Origin: Streptomyces sp. NBC_01262
Lineage (GTDB): Bacteria > Actinomycetota > Actinomycetes > Streptomycetales > Streptomycetaceae
DNA: 64,000 bases
NCBI RefSeq assembly: GCF_036226365.1
Contig: NZ_CP108462.1
Span: 2,894,501-2,958,500, forward strand
Direction: 5' to 3'
The notes below the pieces were generated by a model. The model did not search any database and was not told the DNA's origin. It saw only the letters and a program-made list of their open reading frames with translations. Positions 1 to 7,752 of this stretch are shown here, in pieces; the stretch's first letter is position 1; each line of letters begins with the position of its first letter. The translations under genes were made by a program, and so were the position numbers.

Positions 1-132
1 GAGCCGGTCGTCATACGGGCCTTCGAGACCGACAAGGCCGTCTACGAAGTCCTCTACGAAGCCCGCCACCGCCCCGGCTGGCTCCCTATCCCCATGTCCG
101 CCGTGCAACGCCTGGCCTCCCCCTCCGGGTAA
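1..132 (+). CDS. mak: Maltokinase, C-terminal end (5' end outside window)
   Basis: The first 43 codons are open in frame 1 and end at TAA (130-132). The visible tail reads [20 protein letters not shown], then [19 protein letters not shown], which I recognise as the usual C-terminus of actinobacterial maltokinase (Mak/Pep2). That enzyme phosphorylates maltose to maltose-1-phosphate, the substrate of the GlgE maltosyltransferase. The next gene on the same strand is glgB, the normal partner in the treS-mak-glgB cluster, which supports the call. Only the tail is present, so catalytic residues cannot be checked. Confidence 0.8.
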   Translation, partial: EPVVIRAFETDKAVYEVLYEARHRPGWLPIPMSAVQRLASPSG

Positions 133-157
133 CCTCCCCTTCCCCCTCCCCCTCCCC

Positions 158-212
158 CTCCGGGTGTGGGTAGGCCGCTCGCCTGAGGCGAAGCGGGCTG
201 GCACACCCGGAG
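158..212 (+). terminator. Nested stem-loop between mak and glgB
   Basis: An 11-bp perfect outer stem (CTCCGGGTGTG at 158-168, CACACCCGGAG at 202-212) encloses an inner stem built from CCGCT/AGCGG and CGCC/GGCG around a TGA loop. It follows a polypyrimidine run of repeated TCCCCC units (about 135-160) and lies 54 bases before the glgB Shine-Dalgarno. It could end mak transcripts or attenuate read-through into glgB. There is no U-tract, so its role is inferred. Confidence 0.45.
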
Positions 213-281
213 CCACCGGCGTGCAGCCGACAACCAGACCGCAACCCACCCCCGACCGCAAGCACCAAGGAGGCCCCACCC

Positions 282-2627
282 GTGACCGACCGCCAACGTC
301 CTGGGACCCAGCCGGAAGCCGCCGCCCGCGGCTACGACCCCGCCGGGACCGACCGCCCGCCCGCCTCGGGCACGGCCCCGCGACCGGTCACGGCCACGCC
401 CCTGCCCGCCCCCGTAAGCCCGGCGCCCGCCCCGGCGGCCGAGGCGCGTACCGAGCCGAGCCCCGCCCCGCCGCTCGGCCAGGACGACCGCCACCGCCTC
501 CTCGGCGGCTCCCACCACGACCCGCACGGGCTGCTGGGTGCCCATCCGGTGCCGGGCGGCGGCGTGCTGTTCCGTACGCTGCGGCCGTACGCGCTGGGCG
601 TGGCCGTGGCCGCCGCCGGGCTTCGGGCCGAGCTGCTCGACGAGGGCGACGGGCTCTTCGGCGGCGTCCTCCCGCTCGACGAGGTCCCCGCCGACTACCG
701 CCTCCTGGTCACCTACGACGACGGCGAGCACGAGCTCCAGGACCCGTACCGCTTCCTCCCCACCCTGGGCGACGTGGACCTGCACCTCATCGGCGAGGGC
801 CGTCACGAGCAGCTCTGGCAGGCGCTGGGCGCCCACCCGATCACCCACGCCGAGGTCACCGGCACCCGCTTCACCGTCTGGGCGCCGAACGCGCGCGGCG
901 TCCGCGTCGTCGGGGACTTCAACTACTGGGACGGCACCGGCTTCCCCATGCGCTCGCTCGGTTCGTCGGGCATCTGGGAGCTCTTCCTCCCCGGGGTCGG
1001 CGAGGGAGACCGCTACAAGTTCGAGATCGTCACCCCGGACGGCGGGCGGCGGCTCAAGGCCGACCCGATGGCCCGCCGGACCGAGGTCCCGCCGGCCACC
1101 GCGTCCGTGGTCACCGAGTCCAAGCACGCGTGGCAGGACGACCAGTGGATGGAGCAGCGCGGCCGCACCCCCGTCCACCAGGCGCCGCTGTCGGTCTACG
1201 AGGTGCATCTGACCTCCTGGCGGCCGGGCCTGAGCTACCGCGAACTGGCCGCGCAGCTCCCCGCGTACGTCAAGGACCTGGGCTTCACGCACGTCGAGCT
1301 GATGCCCGTCGCCGAGCACCCCTTCGGCGGCTCCTGGGGCTACCAGGTCACCTCCTACTACGCGCCGACCTCACGGATGGGCACCCCCGACGACTTCAAG
1401 TACCTGATCGACGCCCTCCACCGGGCCGGCATCGGCGTGATCATGGACTGGGTCCCCGCCCACTTCCCCAAGGACGACTGGGCGCTGGCCAACTTCGACG
1501 GCGCCCACTGCTACGAGCACGCGTTCCGGGGCGAGCACCCGGACTGGGGCACGCTGGAGTTCGACTTCGGCCGGACCGAGGTGCGCAACTTCCTGGTCGC
1601 CAACGCCGTGTACTGGTGCGAGGAGTTCCACATCGACGGGCTGCGGGTGGACGCCGTCGCCTCGATGCTCTACCTCGACTACTCGCGCGAGGCGGGCGAG
1701 TGGACGCCCAACGCCCACGGCGGCCGGGAGGATCTGGACGCGGTCGCCTTCCTCCAGGAGATGAACGCCACCGTCTACCGCCGCTGCCCCGGCGTCGTCA
1801 CCATCGCCGAGGAGTCGACGGCCTGGGACGGCGTCACCCGCGCGACCGACAGCGGCGGCCTCGGCTTCGGCCTGAAATGGAACATGGGCTGGATGCACGA
1901 CTCCCTGGAGTACGTCGCCCACGAGCCCGTCCACCGCAAGTTCCACCACCACGAGATGACCTTCTCGATGGTCTACGCGTACAGCGAGAACTACGTCCTG
2001 CCGATCTCCCACGACGAGGTGGTCCACGGCAAGGGCGCCCTGGTCAGCAAGATGCCCGGCGACTGGTGGCAGCAGCGCGCCACCCACCGGGCGTATCTGG
2101 GCTTCATGTGGGCCCACCCCGGCAAGCAGCTGCTCTTCATGGGCCAGGAGTTCGCCCAGGGCGCCGAGTGGTCCCACGACCACGGCCCCGACTGGTGGCT
2201 GCTGGACCCGACGTACGGAGCCGCCGCCGACCACCGGGGCGTACGCGATCTGGTGAGAGACCTCAACGCGGTCTACGGGCGTACCCCCGCGCTGTGGCAG
2301 CTCGACACCTCCCCCGAGGGCTTCTCCTGGATCGACGGCAACGCCGCCGAGGACAACACCTTCTCGTTCGTCCGCTACGACGCCGACGGGGACCCGCTGA
2401 TCGCCGTCAGCAACTTCTCCCCCGTCGTCCGGCACGGCTACCGCCTGGGCACGCCCGACGTCCACGCCTGGCGCGAGGTCCTCAACACCGACGCCTCCGC
2501 GTACGGCGGGAGCGGGGTCGGCAACCCCGATCCGCTGAAGTCCGAGCCCACCCCCTGGCACGGCCACCCCGACAGCATCCACCTCACCCTGCCGCCGTTG
2601 GCGACGGTCTGGCTGCGACCGGCGTAA
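282..2627 (+). CDS. glgB: 1,4-alpha-glucan branching enzyme GlgB
   Basis: A 781-residue cytosolic GH13 enzyme that cuts alpha-1,4 chains and re-attaches them as alpha-1,6 branches in glycogen and GlgE-made glucan. A variable Pro/Ala-rich N-terminus (to about residue 60) precedes branching-enzyme N domains, a CBM48-like part near 190-280 ([20 protein letters not shown]), the (beta/alpha)8 barrel and an all-beta C-terminal domain. Catalytic motifs are present: GLRVDAV with nucleophile D457, IAEES with acid/base E510, and ISHDEVVHG with transition-state D578. The GTG start is chosen because AAGGAGG (266-272) lies at good spacing. Its position directly after maltokinase fits the trehalose-to-glucan (GlgE) route. 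Confidence 0.97.
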   Translation: MTDRQRPGTQPEAAARGYDPAGTDRPPASGTAPRPVTATPLPAPVSPAPAPAAEARTEPSPAPPLGQDDRHRLLGGSHHDPHGLLGAHPVPGGGVLFRTLRPYALGVAVAAAGLRAELLDEGDGLFGGVLPLDEVPADYRLLVTYDDGEHELQDPYRFLPTLGDVDLHLIGEGRHEQLWQALGAHPITHAEVTGTRFTVWAPNARGVRVVGDFNYWDGTGFPMRSLGSSGIWELFLPGVGEGDRYKFEIVTPDGGRRLKADPMARRTEVPPATASVVTESKHAWQDDQWMEQRGRTPVHQAPLSVYEVHLTSWRPGLSYRELAAQLPAYVKDLGFTHVELMPVAEHPFGGSWGYQVTSYYAPTSRMGTPDDFKYLIDALHRAGIGVIMDWVPAHFPKDDWALANFDGAHCYEHAFRGEHPDWGTLEFDFGRTEVRNFLVANAVYWCEEFHIDGLRVDAVASMLYLDYSREAGEWTPNAHGGREDLDAVAFLQEMNATVYRRCPGVVTIAEESTAWDGVTRATDSGGLGFGLKWNMGWMHDSLEYVAHEPVHRKFHHHEMTFSMVYAYSENYVLPISHDEVVHGKGALVSKMPGDWWQQRATHRAYLGFMWAHPGKQLLFMGQEFAQGAEWSHDHGPDWWLLDPTYGAAADHRGVRDLVRDLNAVYGRTPALWQLDTSPEGFSWIDGNAAEDNTFSFVRYDADGDPLIAVSNFSPVVRHGYRLGTPDVHAWREVLNTDASAYGGSGVGNPDPLKSEPTPWHGHPDSIHLTLPPLATVWLRPA

Positions 2628-2649
2628 GAGGGGTGTTTAAGCTGGCCGG

Positions 2650-3093
2650 ATGCACATCGAGGAACGCACCCCGGCCGACGAGTCCCTGGCCAAGCTGATC
2701 GACGCGGCCTACCAGGAACTCGTCGACCGCTACGGCCCCGAGGGCCGCTCCCAGGTGCATCCGGACGCCCGCTACCTCGTCGCCGCGGTCGACGGCATCA
2801 CCGTCGGCTGCGGCGCCATCCAGCCCTGCGGCCCCGACCTCCCCTTCCTCGGCGAGGTCAAGCGCATGTACGTCCAGCCAGCCCACCGCGGGCGCGGCAT
2901 CGCCCGCGCCCTGCTCGCCGCCCTGGAGACCCTGGCCACCGACCTCGGCTGCCACGCGCTGCGCCTCACCACCGGGGTGCGCCAGCCGGAGGCCATCGCC
3001 CTGTACGAGAGCAGCGGCTACGTCCGCGTCGAGCCGTACGGCAAGTACGTCAACGAGCCGCTGACCCGCAGTTACGCCAAGGCCCTGATCTAG
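2650..3093 (+). CDS. GNAT-family N-acetyltransferase
   Basis: A single GNAT domain of 147 residues. Motif A, the acetyl-CoA pyrophosphate-binding segment, reads MYVQPAHRGRGIARALL (residues about 77-93), followed by a typical GNAT C-terminal half (RQPEAIALYESSGYVRVEPYG). The acceptor substrate cannot be deduced. It starts 22 bases after glgB with only a weak GG-rich ribosome site. It ends 4 bases from the stop of the convergent SDR gene, and a 12-bp perfect palindrome (CTAGGGCCCTAG, 3090-3101) spans both stop codons. Confidence 0.9.
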   Translation: MHIEERTPADESLAKLIDAAYQELVDRYGPEGRSQVHPDARYLVAAVDGITVGCGAIQPCGPDLPFLGEVKRMYVQPAHRGRGIARALLAALETLATDLGCHALRLTTGVRQPEAIALYESSGYVRVEPYGKYVNEPLTRSYAKALI

Positions 3094-3097
3094 GGCC

Positions 3098-3856
3098 CTA
3101 GCCGGCCGGGCGGATGTGCACCACGTCCTGGGCGAGCTCGGGCGGGTTGGTGAGCAGCTGGTGCAGGGCGTTCGCGGCGGTGGACGACAGCAGTGGCTTC
3201 ATGGCGCCGACCCGGGTCAGGTAGCCGTCGGCCTCCCAGACGGGGTGGGCGCGTCGGCGGTCCTCGGTGCTGAAGTTCTCGCTGAAGGCGCTGTCGGCTA
3301 TGGAGCCGAGGATGACGAGGGCGACGCGGATGCCGTCGCCCCGCAGTTCCTTGTGCATCGCGGCGGTGAAGCCGTTCAGGCCGTGCTTGCTGGCCGCGTA
3401 CATGGCCATCAGCGGCATGTGGTCCAGGGTGATCTCGGAGGAGATGTTGACGATGTCGCCGCCTCCGGCCGCGCGCATCAGGGGCACGGCGGAGCGGATC
3501 GTGTGGATGGGGCCCAGGAGGTTGGTGCCTATGCAGGCGGCGATGTCCTCGTCCTGGGTCTCCTCTATCGCGCGGACGCGGGCGACACCGGCGCTGTTGA
3601 GCAGGATGTCCACCCGGCCGAACCGGGACTCGATCTGCTCGAAGGCGGCCCGGACTGCGGGGCCGCTGCTGACATCCGTGGGAATCGCCAGGACCGGTCC
3701 GCCGATGTCGCGGACGGCCGCGTCCAGCCGGTCGGCGCGCCGGGCGAGGAGGACGACGTGCGCGCCCTTGTCGGCCAGCAGCTTCGCCACCGCCCTGCCG
3801 ACGCCGGTCGAGCCCCCGCTGATCACAGCGACCTTCCCCTGCACGGTGCCTGCCAA
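3098..3856 (-). CDS. Short-chain dehydrogenase/reductase (SDR)
   Basis: A classical SDR of 252 residues. It has the Rossmann dinucleotide motif GGSTGVG (residues 14-20), a variant NNAG motif (LLNSAG, 85-90), catalytic Ser around 139-140 (NISS), and Y153/K157 in YAASK. It should be an NAD(P)-dependent oxidoreductase, and the ARR stretch after beta-2 hints at NADP. The TTG start at 3854-3856 has GGGGAGG five bases upstream, which fixes it over nearby alternatives. The substrate is unknown and the neighbours do not suggest a pathway. Confidence 0.92.
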   Translation of the reverse strand: MAGTVQGKVAVISGGSTGVGRAVAKLLADKGAHVVLLARRADRLDAAVRDIGGPVLAIPTDVSSGPAVRAAFEQIESRFGRVDILLNSAGVARVRAIEETQDEDIAACIGTNLLGPIHTIRSAVPLMRAAGGGDIVNISSEITLDHMPLMAMYAASKHGLNGFTAAMHKELRGDGIRVALVILGSIADSAFSENFSTEDRRRAHPVWEADGYLTRVGAMKPLLSSTAANALHQLLTNPPELAQDVVHIRPAG

Positions 3857-3953
3857 GGCGGCCTCCCCATCGAGACGTGCCGGTCCGCGACCGGACTGCT
3901 GAGAGGCTACCTCTCCGTCGACGAGAACTCCATATCCGGGTACGGAAATGACA

Positions 3954-3990
3954 AACGCCGGACGGGCTGGTTCGCAGCCCGTCCGGCGTT
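3954..3990 (-). terminator. Rho-independent terminator after the beta-propeller gene
   Basis: A perfect 16-bp stem (3954-3969 with 3975-3990) and a 5-nt GTTCG loop lie 29 bases past the minus-strand stop at 4020. On the minus strand it is followed by a T-rich TTTGTCATTT. The stem core (CAGCCCGTCCGGCG) matches the intergenic repeat family seen at 22.9 and 41.3 kb. Confidence 0.8.
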
Positions 3991-4019
3991 CTGGGGCGTG
4001 TCCTAGGTCGCGTCCGGGA

Positions 4020-5228
4020 TCAGGGGGCGGTGAGACCGCCCAGCGCGGACTCGTCGACCTTGCCGAGACGCTCGCGCTGCGGGAAGTCGCCGACGTCGAT
4101 ACGGGCGACCTCCTTCGCGGTGCGGTAGTCGACGACCGAGACCTGGTCGAGGTTGCTCAGGGTCACGAAGCAGTAGTTGCCGTCGGCGCTGGTGGTCGCC
4201 CAGTAGGGAAGGGCGTCGGTGGGGTAGTTGACGAAGCCGTCGGTGGTGAGGGCGGGGCGGGAGACGATGGCGGTGTAGTCGTCGATGGTGCCGACGTCGC
4301 AGAGCTTGGTCTTCGCGCCGTTGAAGGCCATGCCGTGGTGGGCGGAGTTCTGCGGGTAGTCGTCGGGGCTGAGGGCGGCGGCCTTGGTACTGAAGGGCAT
4401 CTGGACGGTGCGGGTGATGGTGCCGGTGGCGAAGTCGTACTCGACGAAGCCGTTGAGGTAGGAGAGCTGGGCGTACATCGTGGTCTCGTCGGGGGTGATG
4501 ACGGCCGGGCGGACGCCGTACTCGAAGGGGTAGGTCTTGATGACCTTGTAGGTGGTGGCGTCGACCTCGGTGACCTGCTTGGCGCCCTTGAGGAAGTTGA
4601 AGGCCTTGAGCAGGCTCACGGTGCCGATGCTCATGTTGTAGATGTGCTTGCCGTCGGCGGAGTACATGTTCTCGTGCGGGTACGTGCCGGTGGCGAACTC
4701 GTTGACGACCGCGCCGGTGGCCGTGTCCAGCACCTTGGCCTTGGCCGAGGCGATCGCCGACACGACGAAGCGGGTGCCGTCCGGGGAGAGGGCGGCGTGG
4801 TCGGCCTTGTAGCCCTCGATGTCGGTGCGCCAGAGTTCCTTGCCGGTGGCGACGTCGAAGGCGGCGGCATCGCCGAGGGTGCCACGGGAGACGTAGACCG
4901 TGCGGCCGTCGGGGGAGATCTGGGCGTCGTCCACGAGGTGCTCGCCCTTGGCCTGGTCGACGACGATGCTGTGGATGGCCTGGCGGAAGATGTCCCAGCT
5001 GTCGAAGAGGGCCTGCTTGTCGGGGGCGACGTCGAGCGTCCCCAGGTTCTTGAAGGTGGCGCCGTCGAGGAAGCTGACAGTGCCGTCCGAGCTGTTGCCG
5101 ACGAGCAGGACATTCCGCAGGGAGGCAGTGGCGTCCACCGCCGCCGCGGGCGATGCGCCCGCGCCCGCACCCGCGAAGAGGAGGCCGAGCGCGAGCACCG
5201 CGCTGCCGAACGCACCCCGGAGTCTCAT
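4020..5228 (-). CDS. Secreted YVTN/NHL-type beta-propeller protein
   Basis: About 402 residues. The ATG at 5226-5228 is chosen because it gives a clean signal peptide (MRLRGAFGSAVLALGLLFAG, then Ala/Gly-rich with a likely cut near ASPAAA) and has AAAGGG just upstream. An in-frame extension to 5294 lacks this logic. The mature part consists of repeated 40-residue blades such as LLVGNSSDGTVSFLDGATF, DGRTVYVSRGTLGDAAAFD and DGTRFVVSAIASAKAKVLD, the pattern of YVTN-family seven-bladed propellers. It probably acts outside the membrane as a binding or scaffold protein. No catalytic residues are recognisable. Confidence 0.85.
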   Translation of the reverse strand: MRLRGAFGSAVLALGLLFAGAGAGASPAAAVDATASLRNVLLVGNSSDGTVSFLDGATFKNLGTLDVAPDKQALFDSWDIFRQAIHSIVVDQAKGEHLVDDAQISPDGRTVYVSRGTLGDAAAFDVATGKELWRTDIEGYKADHAALSPDGTRFVVSAIASAKAKVLDTATGAVVNEFATGTYPHENMYSADGKHIYNMSIGTVSLLKAFNFLKGAKQVTEVDATTYKVIKTYPFEYGVRPAVITPDETTMYAQLSYLNGFVEYDFATGTITRTVQMPFSTKAAALSPDDYPQNSAHHGMAFNGAKTKLCDVGTIDDYTAIVSRPALTTDGFVNYPTDALPYWATTSADGNYCFVTLSNLDQVSVVDYRTAKEVARIDVGDFPQRERLGKVDESALGGLTAP

Positions 5229-5256
5229 GTGTTGCCCTTTCATCCGCATCGTTGAG

Positions 5257-5322
5257 CATGAAAGACGACATGAAAGATTCATGACAACAGGCATGGTGCC
5301 ATGAATGGGTTACCGAGGGTAA
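5257..5322 (-). promoter_or_regulatory. Repeat-rich control region upstream of the propeller gene
   Basis: Two direct copies of CATGAAAGA (5257-5265 and 5269-5277) sit exactly 12 bases apart. The second forms a perfect 6-3-6 palindrome with TTCATG (5278-5283). Two more small inverted repeats follow: CATGG-TG-CCATG (5292-5303) and TTACC-GAG-GGTAA (5310-5322). This is the short gap between the minus-strand propeller gene and the plus-strand HTH gene, so these are candidate operators, perhaps for that HTH protein. Confidence 0.4.
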
Positions 5323-5385
5323 GTCCCTTGCGGTTCGGATGAACGTACGAAGAATCTACCCGCCGGTCACCCCTAGCCTGGGGCG

Positions 5386-5829
5386 ATGTCGCCCCCTGCG
5401 CTCCCCACACCGCCCTTCGACCGGGACGCCGCCCGCCGCCTGCGCGAGCAACTCGGCATGGGGCCCGAGCACGTGGCCCGCACGATGCGGGCCTCGTACG
5501 GCGTCGACGTCCCGCCCGAGACGATCACCGACTGGGAGCGCGGCCAGCACTCCCCCACCGGCCCCGAACTCCAGGCGCTCGCCGGCGCGCTGTGGTGCGG
5601 CCCGGACGACTTACTCCGCGCGCCCAGCACCCTGCTCGAACACCGCTGGGTGCGCGGGCTCACCTCGGCCGATCTCGCCCGGCTGGCAGGCATCCCGCCC
5701 AAGGACTACGACCGGCTGGAACGGCGCAACCGTTGGACCGGCTCCGCCGCCCAGACCGCCGCCCTCGGCGCGGCGCTCGGGCTGTCGCCGCCCGAGCTGC
5801 TGCTGCTCACCGGGCACCGCGAGGCCTAG
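5386..5829 (+). CDS. Helix-turn-helix DNA-binding protein
   Basis: A 147-residue protein with two XRE-like helix-turn-helix stretches. The first (about 30-60) contains GVDVPPETITDWERGQHSPT and the second (about 85-115) contains LTSADLARLAGIPPKDYDRL. It is most likely a transcription regulator. It contains a TTA codon at 5611-5613, so expression should depend on the bldA tRNA, i.e. on development. It is divergent from the propeller gene and 89 bases upstream of the DUF4231 gene. Confidence 0.75.
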   Translation: MSPPALPTPPFDRDAARRLREQLGMGPEHVARTMRASYGVDVPPETITDWERGQHSPTGPELQALAGALWCGPDDLLRAPSTLLEHRWVRGLTSADLARLAGIPPKDYDRLERRNRWTGSAAQTAALGAALGLSPPELLLLTGHREA

Positions 5830-5918
5830 GCCGCTTTCCGGGTGCGGAAGTTGGCGGAGACGCGGTCTGGGCCGACCGCCGGATCACCCTCATACTGAGC
5901 AAATGGGGGACTGTGCCG

Positions 5919-6815
5919 ATGGTTCGTGAGGACGAGTTACTTCCGGAACTGTTCTGGGCCGCCGACGAGGCCTCAGTGCAGGGTCAGCGCAGGACGGTGC
6001 GCCTTTTACGACAGCAGCTGATCATGCTGACGCTGGCCTCGATCTTCAGCTCCTTCGACGCGAAGCTGTTCGGCATCGACTGGCCGTCATGGCTGGCGGC
6101 GGCGATGTTCGCGATGGCGGCGCTGGCCACGTTTCTCCTGAACCGGGGGAATCCGCAGGCGATCTGGTACGAGGGCCGGGCCGTGGCGGAGTCGTTGAAG
6201 ACCCTGGTGTGGAAGTACGCCATAAGGGCCGACCCGTTCACGCCGCCCGGCGGCGAGAAGAACCCCGAGGCGCTGTACCGGCTGCAGCTCGCCGACGTAC
6301 TGCACACCTTCCGCAACAGCGCGGCGCTGCCGCTGCCCGTGCACGCCGACATCACCCCGGCGATGCGGCGGCTTCGCGAGTCGCCGCTGCGGGTGCGGCA
6401 CGACGTGTACATGCGCGAGCGGGTGCGGGTCCAGCACGACTGGTACACGGCCAAGGAGGCCGCCTGCGAGGCGCGCGGGCGGCGCTTCGGGCGGGTCGCG
6501 ACGCTGCTGCCGGTGTGCGGCATCGCCGCCCCGGTCATCCAGATGGGCGGCTGGTTCCCCGTCAACACGCTGAGCTTCATCGCCGCGATAGCCGCCTCGG
6601 TGTCCGCGTGGGCGCAGTTGCGCCAGTACCGGCCACTGGCGGCCGCGTACCGGGTGGCGGCGGATGAACTGGAGCTGATCCGGGTGCATCTGGCGGCACT
6701 GGACCTGACCGCGCCGGACGCGGAGGAGACCTGGTCCCATCTGACGCGGGACGCGGAGGACGCCGTGTCCCGGGAGCACACCACGTGGCAGGCCCGGCGG
6801 GAGCTGCGCGTGTAG
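5919..6815 (+). CDS. DUF4231 / SLATT-like two-TM membrane protein
   Basis: 298 residues from the ATG at 5919, which has GGGGGA nine bases upstream. The first hydrophobic pair (about residues 30-70: LIMLTLASIFSSF, then WLAAAMFAMAALATFLL) and a second pair (about 200-240: VATLLPVCGIAAPV, TLSFIAAIAASVSAWAQL) flank a charged cytosolic middle. This is the DUF4231 layout, related to SLATT 2TM domains that are proposed to act as membrane effectors in bacterial conflict systems (established family proposal, not shown here). Two TTA codons occur early (one at 5937, another near 6006), implying bldA control. Its function here is unknown. Confidence 0.8.
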   Translation: MVREDELLPELFWAADEASVQGQRRTVRLLRQQLIMLTLASIFSSFDAKLFGIDWPSWLAAAMFAMAALATFLLNRGNPQAIWYEGRAVAESLKTLVWKYAIRADPFTPPGGEKNPEALYRLQLADVLHTFRNSAALPLPVHADITPAMRRLRESPLRVRHDVYMRERVRVQHDWYTAKEAACEARGRRFGRVATLLPVCGIAAPVIQMGGWFPVNTLSFIAAIAASVSAWAQLRQYRPLAAAYRVAADELELIRVHLAALDLTAPDAEETWSHLTRDAEDAVSREHTTWQARRELRV

Positions 6816-6849
6816 ATCGGCGGAAACGCAGAAGGGCAGGGGGTTGCTT

Positions 6850-7713
6850 GTGCTGCGAATCGTACAGGCGCGGGACGGGCGGGAACTGGCGGTGGAGGTG
6901 CGCGGCGATCCGCGTGGCAAGCCGGTGTTCCTGCTGCACGGCACACCCGGCAGCCGGCTCGGCCCGGTGCCGCGCAGCGGGGTGCTGTACCGGCTGGGGA
7001 TACAGCTGGTCACCTTCGACCGGCCCGGCTACGGCGGCTCTGACCGGTTGCCGGGGCGGCGGGTGGCGGACGCCGCCGCCGATGTCCAGGCGATCGCGGA
7101 CGACCTGGGGCTCGACCGGTTCGCCGTGGTGGGCCGCTCGGGCGGCGGCCCGCACTCGCTCGCCTGCGCCGCGCTGCTGCCGGACCGTACGACCCGGGTG
7201 GCGGTGCTGGTGGGGCTGGCGCCCAAGGACGCGCACGGCCTGGACTGGTACGGCGGCATGGCCCCGTCCAACGTCAAGGAGTACACGACCATCGAGGCCG
7301 CGCGGAAGAAACTCGCGAACGGCCTGGAGAGCCGGTCGCGGGAGATCCGCGAGAATCCGGCCAATCTGATCGCCCAGTTGCGGCCCGAACTGCCGGAGTC
7401 CGACCGGCGGGTGGTCGCGGACTCGGGCATCCGCGCGATGCTGGTGCGCAACTACGCGGAGGCGCTGCGCGAGTCGGCCGACGGGTGGATCGACGACGCC
7501 CTGGCGTTCAGCCTGAGCTGGGGCTTCAGCCTGGACCGGATCTCCGTGCCGGTACTGCTGTGGCACGGCGAGGACGATGTGTTCTCGCCGGTGGAGCACA
7601 CCCGCTGGCTCGCCGGGCGCATCCCCACCGCGACCATGATCGTCGAGCCGGGCGCCGCGCACTTCGGAGCGTTCTCGATGCTGCCCGAGGTGCTCAGCTG
7701 GGCGATCCGCTAG
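6850..7713 (+). CDS. Alpha/beta-fold hydrolase
   Basis: 287 residues from GTG 6850. AGGGGG (6838-6843) lies six bases upstream, whereas a TTG at 6844 would touch it. Features of the fold are an oxyanion-hole HGTPGSR (30-36), nucleophile elbow GRSGG with S97, acid region WHGEDDVFSP, and a final catalytic His in GAAHFG near the C-terminus. It is a probable esterase or peptidase-like hydrolase of unknown substrate. It follows the DUF4231 gene by 34 bases and is likely co-transcribed. It is convergent with fxsT. Confidence 0.88.
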   Translation: MLRIVQARDGRELAVEVRGDPRGKPVFLLHGTPGSRLGPVPRSGVLYRLGIQLVTFDRPGYGGSDRLPGRRVADAAADVQAIADDLGLDRFAVVGRSGGGPHSLACAALLPDRTTRVAVLVGLAPKDAHGLDWYGGMAPSNVKEYTTIEAARKKLANGLESRSREIRENPANLIAQLRPELPESDRRVVADSGIRAMLVRNYAEALRESADGWIDDALAFSLSWGFSLDRISVPVLLWHGEDDVFSPVEHTRWLAGRIPTATMIVEPGAAHFGAFSMLPEVLSWAIR

Positions 7714-7723
7714 GACGCGGAAG

Positions 7724-7750
7724 GGCGCCGGGACCTTGCGGCCCGGCGCC
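7724..7750. terminator. Bidirectional terminator between hydrolase and fxsT
   Basis: A 9-bp perfect stem GGCGCCGGG / CCCGGCGCC with a 9-nt loop fills the 39-base gap between two convergent stop codons (7711-7713 and 7753-7755). Its placement, rather than a U-tract, supports a terminator role. Confidence 0.65.
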
Positions 7751-7752
7751 GC

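Noticed and set aside
164..2698. Very long Arg/Pro-rich frame overlapping glgB on the same strand
   Set aside because: It is the shifted shadow of glgB: extreme Arg/Pro/Gly content, no domain, and glgB has the ribosome site and catalytic motifs.
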